10,336 nucleotides of DNA from Burkholderiales bacterium UBA6064 (GCA_002428895.1 DIYC01000174.1:8489-18824); one strand, 5' to 3'; positions 1-8,977 are shown, counted from the stretch's first letter. Numbers and translations: made by a program. Notes: a model not told the origin generated them from the letters alone.

Positions 1-278
1 ATTTTGTTTATCTAACATCGAGTAACCCACGTTCTGAAAACCCACAAACTATTATTCAAGAGATGTTGGCTGGAATTGCAGAAAATAAGCGCAATCAAGT
101 GTATGTTGAAGCGAATCGGGACGCGGCGATTCGTTTGTGTTTAAGTCAGTCAGGGCAACATGATGTTGTTGTTTTGGCTGGCAAGGGCCATGAGGAGTAT
201 CAATTGGTACAAGGTCAACTTATTCCGCATTCAGACGCCAAGAGTGTGGCACATTTTTTTCAACAGGAGGCTTCATGA
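1..278 (+). CDS. murE: MurE, UDP-MurNAc-tripeptide synthetase (3' end only)
   Basis: Partial gene: the last 91 residues, read from base 3 to the TGA at 276-278. The rest lies before the window. MurE is the cytoplasmic ATP-dependent Mur ligase that adds the third stem-peptide residue (meso-diaminopimelate in Gram-negatives) to UDP-MurNAc-L-Ala-D-Glu. What remains is the C-terminal domain that binds the incoming amino acid. It shows LTSSNPRSENP at the DNPR-type recognition motif, VVVLAGKGHEEYQ (the GKGHE motif, whose Glu contacts diaminopimelate in E. coli MurE), and a closing HSDAKSVAHFF. The retained Arg of NPR and the GKGHE motif favour diaminopimelate over lysine as substrate. The Asp that normally opens DNPR is Ser here. 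The stop overlaps the murF start as ATGA, and the order murE-murF is standard for this cluster. Confidence 0.95.
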   Translation, partial: FVYLTSSNPRSENPQTIIQEMLAGIAENKRNQVYVEANRDAAIRLCLSQSGQHDVVVLAGKGHEEYQLVQGQLIPHSDAKSVAHFFQQEAS

Positions 279-1675
279 TTTCTATGGGCTGGCCAGTTCA
301 CGAAATTGCAATCGCTCTTCGTACGGTATTAGTAGAAACATCAAATCTTGAATTAATAAAGACTAAAACGGTTAGGTTGATTCAAACCGATAGCCGTCAA
401 GTTGGTTCGGACGATTTATTTGTCTGTCTTCAAGGTGATCGTTTTGATGCGCATCAGTTTGTCCCTGAAGTCATTGAACAAGGCTGTTTAGGGGTTGTGA
501 CAGATCGTCTTTTGCCGCTTAACGTGGCTCAGTGGGTCGTTCGAGACACGCGCAAGGCTTTAGGTCTTTTGGCTTTAAATTGGCGCTCAAGGTTTAATAT
601 GCCTGTTGTTGGGGTTGTTGGCAGTAACGGTAAAACCACTTGTAAAGAAATGCTTGCAAGTGTTGCTGGGGTTGGATGGTCAGAGCATGAAATTTGTTCG
701 ACACAAGGCAATTTAAATAATGAGATCGGGGTGCCACTCACGCTTTTTCGATTAAGATCGCATCATCGTTTTGCTGTGATCGAAATGGGAATGAATCATC
801 CTGGGGAAATATCTGTTTTAGCTGAAATGGTTAAGCCTAACTCTGTATTGTTAACTAATGCGCAACGTGAGCATCAAGAGTTTATGAAATCTGTTGCATT
901 GGTAGCCCAAGAAAATGGCACCGCTTTTACTTGGTTGAATGCCGAAGGGGTTGCGGTATTTCCAGCAGACACTCCCTTTGATAAGTTGTGGTGCGATCAA
1001 GCCAAAGGTAGAAAAATTATTCGTTTTGGTACTTCGGGTCAAGTGGCATTGGTAGCTCGCTCTGAAGGTGCTGCGCTTCGCTTTGGGCAAAAGTTTTTTC
1101 CGTGTAGTCCAAAGTTTATGGGTGCTCATCATTACAGTAATGCATCAGGCGTGGCGGCGGTATGCCGTGCCATGGGGTTTTCTGAGCAGCAAATTGTTCA
1201 AGGCCTTGAGCGTTTTACGCCGGTTCAGGGGCGTTTTAAGTTGGTGTGTGATACCGACCACCTCAAGTTAATTGATGACACTTACAATGCCAACCCAGAT
1301 TCCGTTAATGCAGCTAGCGAGTATTTATCTACGCTACCAGGTTCAACGGTTTTAGTTCTTGGGGACATGGGTGAAGTCGGTGATCAGGCAGAAAATTTTC
1401 ATCGTGAAGTGGGCGATAAAGCAAAAAAATTGGGTATTAATAAAGTTTTTTTGTTAGGTGAACACACTCGATTTACGGTGGAAGGGTTTGGTGTGGGTGC
1501 GCAACATTATGAAAATATTGAGTCATTGTTACTCGATCTAAACGAAACGCTGCGCCAACAAAAATACACTGTCCTTGTTAAAGGGTCACGATTTATGAAA
1601 ATGGAAAGAGTGGTGCAAGCGTTAACTGCAAGCACAAGCAACACACCGAACCAAGGAGAGCATTATGTTTCTTGA
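275..1675 (+). CDS. murF: MurF, UDP-MurNAc-tripeptide:D-Ala-D-Ala ligase
   Basis: MurF (466 aa; E. coli is 452) is the last cytoplasmic Mur ligase. It uses ATP to attach the D-Ala-D-Ala made by Ddl to UDP-MurNAc-tripeptide. The N-terminal domain has the TDSRQV and DRFDAHQF segments (about 38-62) that bind the uridine nucleotide. The ATP P-loop GSNGKTT is at 116-122, followed by [15 protein letters not shown] (143-157) and [10 protein letters not shown] (170-179). C-terminal motifs are QGRFK (318-322), [11 protein letters not shown] (334-344), LGDMGEVGD (362-370) and LVKGSR (434-439). The ATG start is supported by AGGAGG at 265-270, four bases upstream, and overlaps the murE stop. Residues 195-215 read [10 protein letters not shown] then [11 protein letters not shown] recall this as the betaproteobacterial form. 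It places Asn214 where E. coli MurF has the carbamylated Lys202. A short low-complexity tail (about 451-466) ends the protein. Confidence 0.97.
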   Translation: MISMGWPVHEIAIALRTVLVETSNLELIKTKTVRLIQTDSRQVGSDDLFVCLQGDRFDAHQFVPEVIEQGCLGVVTDRLLPLNVAQWVVRDTRKALGLLALNWRSRFNMPVVGVVGSNGKTTCKEMLASVAGVGWSEHEICSTQGNLNNEIGVPLTLFRLRSHHRFAVIEMGMNHPGEISVLAEMVKPNSVLLTNAQREHQEFMKSVALVAQENGTAFTWLNAEGVAVFPADTPFDKLWCDQAKGRKIIRFGTSGQVALVARSEGAALRFGQKFFPCSPKFMGAHHYSNASGVAAVCRAMGFSEQQIVQGLERFTPVQGRFKLVCDTDHLKLIDDTYNANPDSVNAASEYLSTLPGSTVLVLGDMGEVGDQAENFHREVGDKAKKLGINKVFLLGEHTRFTVEGFGVGAQHYENIESLLLDLNETLRQQKYTVLVKGSRFMKMERVVQALTASTSNTPNQGEHYVS

Positions 1676-2819
1676 TTTGGCGAATTGGTTAGCACAAGAC
1701 ATTCGAGGTTTCGCAGTGTTTAATTATTTAACGCTGCGAGCAGTCTTGGCTTGCATTACCGCTATGTTAGTAGGTTTAGCGTTGGGCCCAGCGGTGATAC
1801 GGCGATTAACGCAATATAAAATTGGTCAAGCAGTGCGAGAGGATGGCCCCAAATCGCATTTGTCCAAAGCAGGTACTCCAACCATGGGTGGAGCTTTGAT
1901 TCTCATTAGTATCGGTATATCAACCTTGTTATGGGCCGATTTAAGCAATCGTTTTGTTTGGGTGGTCATGATTGTCACTTTTGGTTTTGGCTGGATCGGT
2001 TGGGTTGATGATTATCGTAAAGTGGTGTACCGAGACTCAAAGGGTTTGCCTGCACGTTGGAAGTATTTTTGGCAAAGTCTGGTCGGATTAATTTCTGCGT
2101 TTTATTTAGCATTTGCAGTTTCTGCTTCAAATAATCAAGAGGTGTTTCAACTGATTCAATCTTGGTTTCAAAACGGTCTTTACCATGAGTCGATTGAAAA
2201 AACAGACTTGATCGTGCCTTTTTTAAAGTCGATTAGCTATCCCTTGGGTGTTTGGGGGTTTGTTATCCTCAGTTATTTTGTGATTGTGGGTACCAGCAAC
2301 GCAGTGAATTTAACCGATGGTCTGGATGGTTTAGCCATTATGCCGACTGTCATGGTTGCTAGTGCTTTGGCTATTTTTGCTTATGTTGCAGGAAATGCGG
2401 TGTATTCAAAATATTTGTTGCTCCCTTATATTCCTGGCGCAGGCGAATTGGCTGTTTTTTTAGCGGCGATGTCCGGTGCGGGTTTAGCTTTCCTTTGGTT
2501 TAATGCTTACCCAGCTCAAGTTTTTATGGGGGATGTGGGTGCACTTGCACTAGGGGGTGCGTTGGGCACAGTAGCAGTGATTGTGCGCCAAGAAATTGTT
2601 TTGTTTATCATGGGCGGTTTATTTGTTGCAGAAACGCTGTCGGTGATGATTCAGGTCATTTATTTCCGATATAGCGGTGGTAAACGCGTATTTCGAATGG
2701 CACCCCTACATCATCATTTTGAATTAAGTGGCTGGAAAGAAACTCAAGTTGTAGTGCGGTTTTGGATTGTCACCATGATTTTAGTGTTGGCAGGTTTGTC
2801 AACCTTAAAGTTGAGATAA
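1665..2819 (+). CDS. mraY: MraY, phospho-MurNAc-pentapeptide translocase
   Basis: MraY is an integral inner-membrane enzyme. It transfers phospho-MurNAc-pentapeptide from UDP to undecaprenyl phosphate, giving lipid I. The 384-residue protein is strongly hydrophobic with about ten predicted membrane segments. Family motifs are all present: [16 protein letters not shown] (61-76), the catalytic Asp pair in WVDDYRK (Asp115-Asp116), [16 protein letters not shown] (212-227), [20 protein letters not shown] with the third catalytic Asp at 290, and the HHH motif in MAPLHHHFE (His349-351). It is about 24 residues longer than the E. coli enzyme. Most of the extra length is a loop around 153-185, after the segment ending [11 protein letters not shown] recall this as usual in Betaproteobacteria. 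The ATG has a good AAGGAG at 1653-1658, and the gene overlaps murF by 11 bases. Confidence 0.97.
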   Translation: MFLDLANWLAQDIRGFAVFNYLTLRAVLACITAMLVGLALGPAVIRRLTQYKIGQAVREDGPKSHLSKAGTPTMGGALILISIGISTLLWADLSNRFVWVVMIVTFGFGWIGWVDDYRKVVYRDSKGLPARWKYFWQSLVGLISAFYLAFAVSASNNQEVFQLIQSWFQNGLYHESIEKTDLIVPFLKSISYPLGVWGFVILSYFVIVGTSNAVNLTDGLDGLAIMPTVMVASALAIFAYVAGNAVYSKYLLLPYIPGAGELAVFLAAMSGAGLAFLWFNAYPAQVFMGDVGALALGGALGTVAVIVRQEIVLFIMGGLFVAETLSVMIQVIYFRYSGGKRVFRMAPLHHHFELSGWKETQVVVRFWIVTMILVLAGLSTLKLR

Positions 2820-2823
2820 AACG

Positions 2824-4293
2824 ATGAAGCGATTTCAAGATCAACGTGTGCTGATTTTAGGTCTAGGTGAATCTGGCCTGGCTTGTGCGCGTTGGTCAAT
2901 TTCTCATGGAGCTAAACTTACTGTGCTCGATACACGAGCAATTCCCCCAGGATTTGATGAATTAAAAGCGTTAGGGGTTGAGTTTGAGTGTTTTAATTCA
3001 TTTGACCGTTTGAGTTGGCCTTTTGATCGAGTCTGTCTATCGCCTGGGTTGTCGCCTAAGAATGTGGTTGTACAACAGGTTGTTCAGGCCGCACAACTGC
3101 ATCAAATTGCAATTGAGTCTGAAGTAAGTTGGTTTGTTGATGCACTAGAAAATCTTGCTGTAGAGCGCAATTATTGTCCTAAAGTCATCGGAGTGACTGG
3201 AACAAATGGTAAAACAACCACCGTACGGATGGTGGCAACTATGATTGAGAGTTTAGGTCATTCAGTATGCTGTGCAGGCAATATTAGTCCTTCGTTGCTG
3301 CATGCACTAGATGAATTAATGAAGAACAATGCCTTGCCAGAATTTTGGGTTCTTGAGCTTTCTAGCTTTCAGTTGCATTGGACTGATCGGTTAAATTGTG
3401 ATTCAGCCACAGTATTAAATTTGACTGAAGATCATTTAGATTGGCATGACTCTATGCAAGAATATGCTCAAGATAAAGCACGTATATTCAATGAGCAGAC
3501 GGTTCGTGTGATCAATCGTGATGGCTATGATGCGCCTTTACCTCTTCAAAGCAGTGTTTTAAGGCACTACAGCTTTGGGCTTGGCGTACCCAAGCAGGCT
3601 GGTGAGTTTGGTCTTGTTGACCAGTCGGGCGTCACTTGGTTGGCTTTTTTTCCTTGGGCGAAAAAGGATTTAATCGATGCGGCTCAGGCTCAATCTTCGT
3701 CTTTGCAGCACCCGCATCTTTTATTACCTACAGATGCGCTTCAAGTTCATGGTTTGCACAATGCGCTCAATGCGCTGGCTGCATTAGCCTTATGTGAGGC
3801 GATTAATTTGCCGATCACTGAATTATTAAATGGATTACGTAATTATTTAAGTGAGCCGCATCGATTAAATTACGTCTGCCGAATTGAAGGAATTGATTTT
3901 TTTAATGACAGTAAAGGCACCAATGTGGGTGCAACCGTAGCTGCGTTAAGCGGTTTTAGCCAACCAGTGATCTTAATTGCGGGTGGTCTAGGTAAAGGGC
4001 AAAACTTTCAACCATTAGTCAAACCGATTAAGCAACGCTGTAAAGCCGTTGTACTCTTGGGCCAGGAAATTCAATCATTACAAAACACTTTGATTTCAGA
4101 GGTCGCAATTCATCACGTTGCTAATATGGCTCAAGCTGTTGATATGGCTGCAAGTTTAGCAACAGAAGGTGATTGTGTCGTGCTGAGCCCCGCTTGTTCT
4201 AGTCAAGATATGTTTGCTAATTATATTGAACGTGGAAATGTGTTCGTAGAGGCGGTTAAGGAATATGCAATGCAGAGAGGGCAAGTATGTTAA
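2824..4293 (+). CDS. murD: MurD, UDP-MurNAc-L-Ala:D-glutamate ligase
   Basis: MurD is the cytoplasmic ligase that adds D-glutamate to UDP-MurNAc-L-Ala. At 489 aa it is about 50 longer than E. coli MurD (438). The N-terminal Rossmann-like UDP-binding domain starts VLILGLGESGLACARW (9-24) and includes SPGLSP (73-78). The ATPase domain has GTNGKTTT (126-133), ELSSFQL (178-184), LNLTEDHLDWH (198-208) and DKARIF, with Lys218 the likely carbamylated lysine. Domain three has EPHRL (345-349), FFNDSKGTN (359-367), AGGLGKGQNF (386-395) and SPACSSQDMFANYIERGNVF (455-474). The extra length lies mostly in a loop around 278-308 between the central strands and the LHNALNALAAL helix, plus a few residues near 106-118. 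Leu389 replaces the Asp of the E. coli GGDGK segment. The start follows mraY by four bases with only a weak GAGA ahead of it (2813-2816), so coupling to mraY is likely. Confidence 0.97.
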   Translation: MKRFQDQRVLILGLGESGLACARWSISHGAKLTVLDTRAIPPGFDELKALGVEFECFNSFDRLSWPFDRVCLSPGLSPKNVVVQQVVQAAQLHQIAIESEVSWFVDALENLAVERNYCPKVIGVTGTNGKTTTVRMVATMIESLGHSVCCAGNISPSLLHALDELMKNNALPEFWVLELSSFQLHWTDRLNCDSATVLNLTEDHLDWHDSMQEYAQDKARIFNEQTVRVINRDGYDAPLPLQSSVLRHYSFGLGVPKQAGEFGLVDQSGVTWLAFFPWAKKDLIDAAQAQSSSLQHPHLLLPTDALQVHGLHNALNALAALALCEAINLPITELLNGLRNYLSEPHRLNYVCRIEGIDFFNDSKGTNVGATVAALSGFSQPVILIAGGLGKGQNFQPLVKPIKQRCKAVVLLGQEIQSLQNTLISEVAIHHVANMAQAVDMAASLATEGDCVVLSPACSSQDMFANYIERGNVFVEAVKEYAMQRGQVC

Positions 4294-5558
4294 GAAACTT
4301 GTCTAAACGGTATTCAAATTCGAGTTTTTCAATTTCAAAAAACTTAATTCCTGCTTCATGGATGAGAGCTTCGACCTCGGGCGTTAATTCTGCGCATCCT
4401 AAGCGGGCCTTGGGGTACCAAACAATCCTTGATCAACCATTAATGTGGTTAGTTTTGTCTTTGTGTTTTTTAGGATTAATCATGGTTTATTCTGCAACAA
4501 TTGCTTTGCCAGAATCAACCAAGTATTCCAGTTATGCGCCAACTCACTTTTTGTCTCGACATGCTTTTAGTTTGCTGGTGGCTTTTGTTGCAGGTTTTAT
4601 GGTGTTTCGAGTTCCTTCTTATCAGTGGCAAAAGCTAGCGCCTTTGGCTTTTTTAGTCTGTATCGGGTTATTAATTTTAGTCTTGATCCCAGGGGTTGGC
4701 AAAGAAGTGAATGGTGCTCGAAGGTGGTTGTCTTTGCCGTTTATCACGATTCAACCCTCTGAGCTTATGAAAATTTGTGCAATTTTATACGCGTCTGATT
4801 ATGCCGTGCGTAAGCTTGGCTACATGCAGCATATGGCTAAAGTGTTGCTTCCTATGATTTTAGCCATGTTTTTGGTGGGAACTTTGTTGCTACTAGAGCC
4901 CGATATGGGCGCATTTATTGTGATCGTTATGTTGGTGTTTGGTATTTTGTTTCTTGCTGGAGTTAATGCAAAATTCTTTGTGGTGCTGTTGTTGGGTCTT
5001 GGTACGGCATTTACTGTGCTGATTGCGTTTAGTGATTATCGTCGCGCACGTTTGATGGCTTTTTTAGACCCTTGGTCTGATTCCAATTCACTTGATAAAG
5101 CCTATCAGTTGTCACACTCTCTCATTGCTTTTGGTCGGGGCGAATTTTTTGGTGTTGGCCTAGGAGGAAGTGTTGAGAAGCTTCATTATTTGCCCGAGGC
5201 GCATACTGACTTTATTTTGGCTGTAATCGGCGAAGAACTAGGTTTTATAGGGGTTACGGTTGTTATTTTGATGTTTCTTTGGGTGGTTCAACGGTGTTTT
5301 AAAATTGGTCAACAAGCAATTGGACTAGAGCGCATTTTTCAGGGCCTCGTTGCCAAAGGTGTGGGCATCTGGATTGCCTTTCAATGTTTGATCAATATGG
5401 GGGTCAACCTTGGTTTATTGCCGACTAAGGGTCTTACTTTACCCCTGATGAGTTATGGTGGATCTGCAATTTTAGTCTGTGGCATCGGTATTGCTTTGGT
5501 GTTTCGAGTGGACTATGAAAACCGCAGTTTAATGGCTGGGCACGGAGGAATTCGATGA
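4287..5558 (+). CDS. ftsW: FtsW, septal peptidoglycan glycosyltransferase (SEDS family)
   Basis: FtsW (423 aa) is the SEDS-family polymerase that, with its partner FtsI/PBP3, builds septal glycan strands from lipid II in the inner membrane. About ten membrane segments follow a 45-50 residue hydrophilic, Ser- and Lys-rich cytoplasmic N-terminus. Motifs include MVYSATIALPES (66-77), GARRWLSLPFITIQPSELMK (143-162), LLEPDMGAF (202-210) and GVGLGGSVEKLHYLPEAHTDF (289-309). After these come GEELGF (315-320) and LLPTKGLTLPLMSYGGSA (377-394). Asp308 in HTDF matches the essential Asp297 of E. coli FtsW. Sitting between murD and murG, and with this early motif pattern, it is FtsW rather than the elongation paralogue RodA. 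The ATG has GAGAGG at 4275-4280, six bases away, and overlaps the murD end by seven bases. The membrane-segment count is by eye. Confidence 0.96.
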   Translation: MLRNLSKRYSNSSFSISKNLIPASWMRASTSGVNSAHPKRALGYQTILDQPLMWLVLSLCFLGLIMVYSATIALPESTKYSSYAPTHFLSRHAFSLLVAFVAGFMVFRVPSYQWQKLAPLAFLVCIGLLILVLIPGVGKEVNGARRWLSLPFITIQPSELMKICAILYASDYAVRKLGYMQHMAKVLLPMILAMFLVGTLLLLEPDMGAFIVIVMLVFGILFLAGVNAKFFVVLLLGLGTAFTVLIAFSDYRRARLMAFLDPWSDSNSLDKAYQLSHSLIAFGRGEFFGVGLGGSVEKLHYLPEAHTDFILAVIGEELGFIGVTVVILMFLWVVQRCFKIGQQAIGLERIFQGLVAKGVGIWIAFQCLINMGVNLGLLPTKGLTLPLMSYGGSAILVCGIGIALVFRVDYENRSLMAGHGGIR

Positions 5559-6631
5559 CGCATGCAACCGCATTAATTGTTGCTGGAGGCACAGGCGGCC
5601 ATATTTTTCCAGGTCTAAGTGTGGCAAAAATGCTGCTTGCGAATAATTGGCAAGTGAAGTGGGTAGGCAATCCGAATGCCATGGAGGGTCAACTGGTCTT
5701 GCAGCATGGCATAGCACTTTGCCCGCTCGTATTTAGTGGTTTCCGAGGAAAAAGCTTGCTAGAGCAAATACTCATGCCTTTTAAGCTGGTGCGTGCTTTT
5801 TATCAGGCGTTTCAAATTATTCAACAACAAAAACCCCAGGTCGTTTTAGGTATGGGGGGCTATGTTGCTTTTCCACTTTGCGTGATGGCGCATCTTTTTA
5901 ATATTCCTTTAGTGATTCATGAGCAAAACTCTGTTCCAGGTTTAACTAATCGAGTATTGGCTAAACTGACAAAGCATGTTTTAACGGCCTTTCCTAGGGT
6001 GTTTAAACATAGCCAGTGGGTAGGTAATCCGGTTCGTCAAGAAATTAGTCAGCAACCATTGCCTGAAATTCGCTATCAAAATCGAAGTGGGCCTCTCCGA
6101 GTGCTCGTTGTTGGCGGTAGTTTAGGTGCTAAAGCTTTAAATGATGTTTTGCCTAATGCCTTGGCACTAATTCCTAAGTCGCTCAGGCCAGAGGTGGTTC
6201 ATCAAACAGGGCGGCAGCATCTTGAGGAAGTTCAATCCAAGTATGTTGCGAAAGATCTTCAGGTAGAGTGTGTTGCTTTTATTGACAACATGGCTGAGGC
6301 AATGGCTCAAGCCGATTTGTTGATTTGTCGTGCTGGGGCAATGACGGTGGCTGAAGTTGCTGCTTTGGGTGTGGCAGCATTGTTTATTCCTTATCCCTTT
6401 GCAGTGGATAATCATCAAACTCAAAATGCTCAATTCTTGGTGCGAGAAGATGCAGCGTGGATGATTTTGCAGAGCGAATTAACTGCCAGAGGACTTGCCG
6501 GTTGGCTAGAAAGTATTGATCGCTTTGCTTGCCTGGATAAGGCAAACAAAGCCAGAGCGATTGCAAAAACAAGGTCCACCGAATTGGTGGTTGAAATTAT
6601 GGAAAAAGTAGCAGTAAAAGATGAAGCATAA
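5555..6631 (+). CDS. murG: MurG, UDP-GlcNAc:lipid I GlcNAc transferase
   Basis: MurG (358 aa; E. coli is 355) is a peripheral GT-B glycosyltransferase on the inner face of the membrane. It adds GlcNAc to lipid I to give lipid II. The first Rossmann domain opens with [10 protein letters not shown] (11-20, with the conserved His16) and contains GFRGK (62-66), GMGGYVAFP (99-107) and [11 protein letters not shown] (122-132). The second domain starts near 156 with VGNPVR and continues with [12 protein letters not shown] (185-196), HQTGR (216-220) and the UDP-GlcNAc-binding [10 protein letters not shown] (258-267). It ends with [18 protein letters not shown] (278-295). All core residues look intact. 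The ATG overlaps the ftsW stop as ATGA and has a strong GGAGGA at 5544-5549, five bases upstream. Confidence 0.97.
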   Translation: MTHATALIVAGGTGGHIFPGLSVAKMLLANNWQVKWVGNPNAMEGQLVLQHGIALCPLVFSGFRGKSLLEQILMPFKLVRAFYQAFQIIQQQKPQVVLGMGGYVAFPLCVMAHLFNIPLVIHEQNSVPGLTNRVLAKLTKHVLTAFPRVFKHSQWVGNPVRQEISQQPLPEIRYQNRSGPLRVLVVGGSLGAKALNDVLPNALALIPKSLRPEVVHQTGRQHLEEVQSKYVAKDLQVECVAFIDNMAEAMAQADLLICRAGAMTVAEVAALGVAALFIPYPFAVDNHQTQNAQFLVREDAAWMILQSELTARGLAGWLESIDRFACLDKANKARAIAKTRSTELVVEIMEKVAVKDEA

Positions 6632-8021
6632 AGTTAAGCATATCCATTTTGTAGGAATTGGCGGATCAGGAATGAGCGGAATAGCAGAAGTTCTGGTTAA
6701 TTTAGGGTACCAAGTGAGTGGTTCAGATTTATCTGAAAGCCCTGTTACTGAACGTTTGGTTGATTTAGGTGCGATGGTTTATTGTGGTCATGATGCACAG
6801 AATGTTCGCGGTGCTGATGCTGTTGTTGTCTCTAGTGCAGTGAGTAAAAATAATCCAGAAATTTTAGCCGCTCGCGTTAATCGAATTCCTGTTGTACCAC
6901 GAGCAGTGATGCTTGCTGAATTGATGCGTTTAAAGCAAGGCATTGCAATTGCCGGTACTCATGGAAAAACCACAACGACCAGCTTAATTGCAAGCATTCT
7001 GGCCGAAGCTAATTTAGACCCTACGTTTGTTATCGGGGGGCGCTTAAACTCCGCTGGCGCAAATGCAAAACTGGGTACCGGTGAATTTATCGTGGTTGAA
7101 GCCGATGAGTCCGATGCATCGTTCTTAAATTTAATGCCGGTCTTGGCTGTGATTACCAACATTGATGCAGACCATATGGAAACTTATGGTCATGATTTGG
7201 CAAAACTCAAACAAGCTTTCGTAGAATTTACTCAGCGACTTCCGTTTTATGGTGTTGCAACTGTTTGTATCGATGACCCTTGTGTGAGGGAAATTATCCC
7301 TTTCGTTTCAAAACCTTTAATTACGTATGGTACTGATTCAAATGCGCAAGTTCGTGCTGTTCAAATTCAAGCTCAAGCAGAAAAAATGTACTTTGTGGTT
7401 CAGCGAGAAAAAGAGCAGCCGCTTAAAATTAGCCTAAATCTCCCAGGAGTTCATAATGTTCGAAATGCATTGGCGGCTATCGCAATTGCAACGGAACTTG
7501 GGATTCCCGATGAGGCAATAGTCTCTGCGCTTGAGAAATTTCGTGGTGTGGGTCGGCGGTTTCAGCATCATGGTCTTGTGCCCTGTAAGGCAGGAGGCCA
7601 CTATCTATTGGTCGATGATTATGGTCATCATCCTGCAGAAATGCGCGCCACCATTGAAGCAGTTCGAGGCGGATACCCTGAAAAACGTTTGCTCGTTGTA
7701 TTTCAACCCCATCGCTATACCAGAACACGCGATTGTTTTGAGGACTTTGTGCATGTGCTTTCTACGGTTGACGCCTTAATTCTCGCCGAAGTGTATTCGG
7801 CTGGTGAGTCACCAATTATTGCGGCGGATGGTCGGTCTATGGCACGGGCTTTACGCGTGGCTGGGCAAGAATCCTTGGTTTTTGTGGAAGACCTTGACAG
7901 TATGGCCAAAGCCGTTGAGGACATGGCTCAAGATGGGGACATGGTCTTAACACTCGGTGCTGGTTCGATTGGCTTACTGCCTAATTTATTAACGGTTCGA
8001 GCAGAAGGACAATTTCAATGA
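6621..8021 (+). CDS. murC: MurC, UDP-MurNAc:L-alanine ligase
   Basis: MurC (466 aa; E. coli is 491) is the first cytoplasmic Mur ligase. It attaches L-alanine to UDP-MurNAc with ATP. The N-terminal nucleotide-sugar domain begins [20 protein letters not shown] (1-20), the usual family opening, which fixes the start. The ATP site is GTHGKTTT (112-119), followed by [10 protein letters not shown] (160-169) and [11 protein letters not shown] (180-190). [15 protein letters not shown] is at 272-286 and GRRFQ at 311-315. The C-terminal domain carries DDYGHHPAE (332-340), FQPHRYTRT (361-369), AEVYSAGE (389-396) and GAGSIG (446-451). The gene overlaps murG by 11 bases and has no convincing Shine-Dalgarno within 15 bases of the ATG, so translation probably depends on ribosomes finishing murG. 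Nothing essential appears to be missing. Confidence 0.97.
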   Translation: MKHKVKHIHFVGIGGSGMSGIAEVLVNLGYQVSGSDLSESPVTERLVDLGAMVYCGHDAQNVRGADAVVVSSAVSKNNPEILAARVNRIPVVPRAVMLAELMRLKQGIAIAGTHGKTTTTSLIASILAEANLDPTFVIGGRLNSAGANAKLGTGEFIVVEADESDASFLNLMPVLAVITNIDADHMETYGHDLAKLKQAFVEFTQRLPFYGVATVCIDDPCVREIIPFVSKPLITYGTDSNAQVRAVQIQAQAEKMYFVVQREKEQPLKISLNLPGVHNVRNALAAIAIATELGIPDEAIVSALEKFRGVGRRFQHHGLVPCKAGGHYLLVDDYGHHPAEMRATIEAVRGGYPEKRLLVVFQPHRYTRTRDCFEDFVHVLSTVDALILAEVYSAGESPIIAADGRSMARALRVAGQESLVFVEDLDSMAKAVEDMAQDGDMVLTLGAGSIGLLPNLLTVRAEGQFQ

Positions 8022-8977
8022 GTACGATGAATTCTCAAGAACTGGGTAGAGTGGTCGTGTTGTTTGGTGGTCGATCTGCCGAGCGTGAAGTATCATTAAA
8101 TAGCGGAAAAATGGTATTGGCCTCTTTGCAACGATCTGGCGTGCAAGCGTTTGGTTTCGACCCAGCAAAACAAACGCTAGCCGAATTGACACAAGGGCAG
8201 TTTAATCGAGCTGTGATTGCGTTGCATGGTCGCTATGGTGAAGACGGAGTCATTCAAGGTGTTTTAGAATGTCTTGAAATTCCTTACACAGGTAGTGGCG
8301 TTACGGCATCGGCTTTGGCCATGAACAAAATATTAACCAAAGTAATTTGGTTGCATGCAGGCTTAACAACGCCCGATTATTGTCAATTAACTCCTGGCTT
8401 TGATGCCACTCAAGTGGCAGAAAAATTGGGTTTGCCCCTTATTGTAAAGCCTGCTCAAGAAGGTTCTACACTCGGATTAACAAAAGTTAACACCGTACAA
8501 GAATTATTGCCTGCGTTTAAAAAGGCTTATGAATACGACAACCTTGTGTTAGCAGAGCGTTTTATTCGAGGGCAAGAGCTAACTGTCTCTATTCTAGGAG
8601 AAGGCGACAGCGCACAGGTGTTACCAATTATTCGAATACAAGCACCAAACGATAATTACGACTATCACAATAAATATATTGGTAATGAGACAAAGTATTT
8701 TTGCCCGAGTGGCTTGGATCATGCGATTGAACATCAAATTCAAGCCTTAGCTAAAAAGGCTTATAGTTTGATAGGATGTTCCGGTTGGGGGCGTGTCGAT
8801 ATTTTACTGGATAATCACCAGGTTCCCTGGTTGCTTGAAGTCAATACGTCACCCGGCATGACTGATCATTCCTTAGTTCCATTAAGTGCCAAAGCAGCGG
8901 GTATTAGTTACGATGAATTGGTGCTTCGCTTAGCAAGCTCTGCAAGTCTTAAAACTGCGCAAGGAAAACGACCATGA
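8018..8977 (+). CDS. ddlB: D-alanine:D-alanine ligase, DdlB type
   Basis: An ATP-grasp enzyme (319 aa; E. coli DdlB is 306) that joins two D-alanines into the dipeptide used by MurF. It starts with [19 protein letters not shown] (12-30), in which Glu22 is the conserved first-site glutamate. It contains [14 protein letters not shown] (68-81), [16 protein letters not shown] (89-104), [12 protein letters not shown] (142-153, with Ser150), and the omega-loop tyrosine in [14 protein letters not shown] (219-232). GWGRVD is at 256-261. The last motif, [17 protein letters not shown] (272-288), holds the Mg-binding Glu274 and Asn276. The KY in the omega loop, with Tyr220 matching E. coli Tyr216, indicates a D-Ala-D-Ala rather than a D-lactate ligase. 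The start overlaps the murC stop as ATGA, with AGAAGGA at 8003-8009. An ATG three codons further in (8027) is possible but less well placed. Confidence 0.96.
   Translation: MSTMNSQELGRVVVLFGGRSAEREVSLNSGKMVLASLQRSGVQAFGFDPAKQTLAELTQGQFNRAVIALHGRYGEDGVIQGVLECLEIPYTGSGVTASALAMNKILTKVIWLHAGLTTPDYCQLTPGFDATQVAEKLGLPLIVKPAQEGSTLGLTKVNTVQELLPAFKKAYEYDNLVLAERFIRGQELTVSILGEGDSAQVLPIIRIQAPNDNYDYHNKYIGNETKYFCPSGLDHAIEHQIQALAKKAYSLIGCSGWGRVDILLDNHQVPWLLEVNTSPGMTDHSLVPLSAKAAGISYDELVLRLASSASLKTAQGKRP

Noticed and set aside
160..351. Plus-strand ORF spanning the murE-murF junction
   Set aside because: It is out of frame with two clearly conserved genes and has no motif. The murE stop and murF start with AGGAGG explain the region.
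851..1132. Minus-strand ORF of 93 codons opposite murF
   Set aside because: It is fully antisense to conserved MurF sequence, and its composition is what a random complementary frame would give.
1633..1657. Short repetitive-looking sequence at the end of murF (CAAGCACAAGCAACACACC)
   Set aside because: It encodes a low-complexity C-terminal tail of MurF and has no true repeat unit or copies elsewhere in the window.
5434..5717. Two overlapping minus-strand ORFs across the ftsW-murG junction
   Set aside because: Both are antisense to strongly conserved motifs (LMSYGGSA of FtsW and [10 protein letters not shown] of MurG). No independent coding signal was seen.
7477..7728. Minus-strand ORF of 83 codons opposite murC
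   Set aside because: It lies wholly inside the conserved murC reading frame, shows no recognisable motif, and has no separate ribosome site. It is a shadow of murC codon use.
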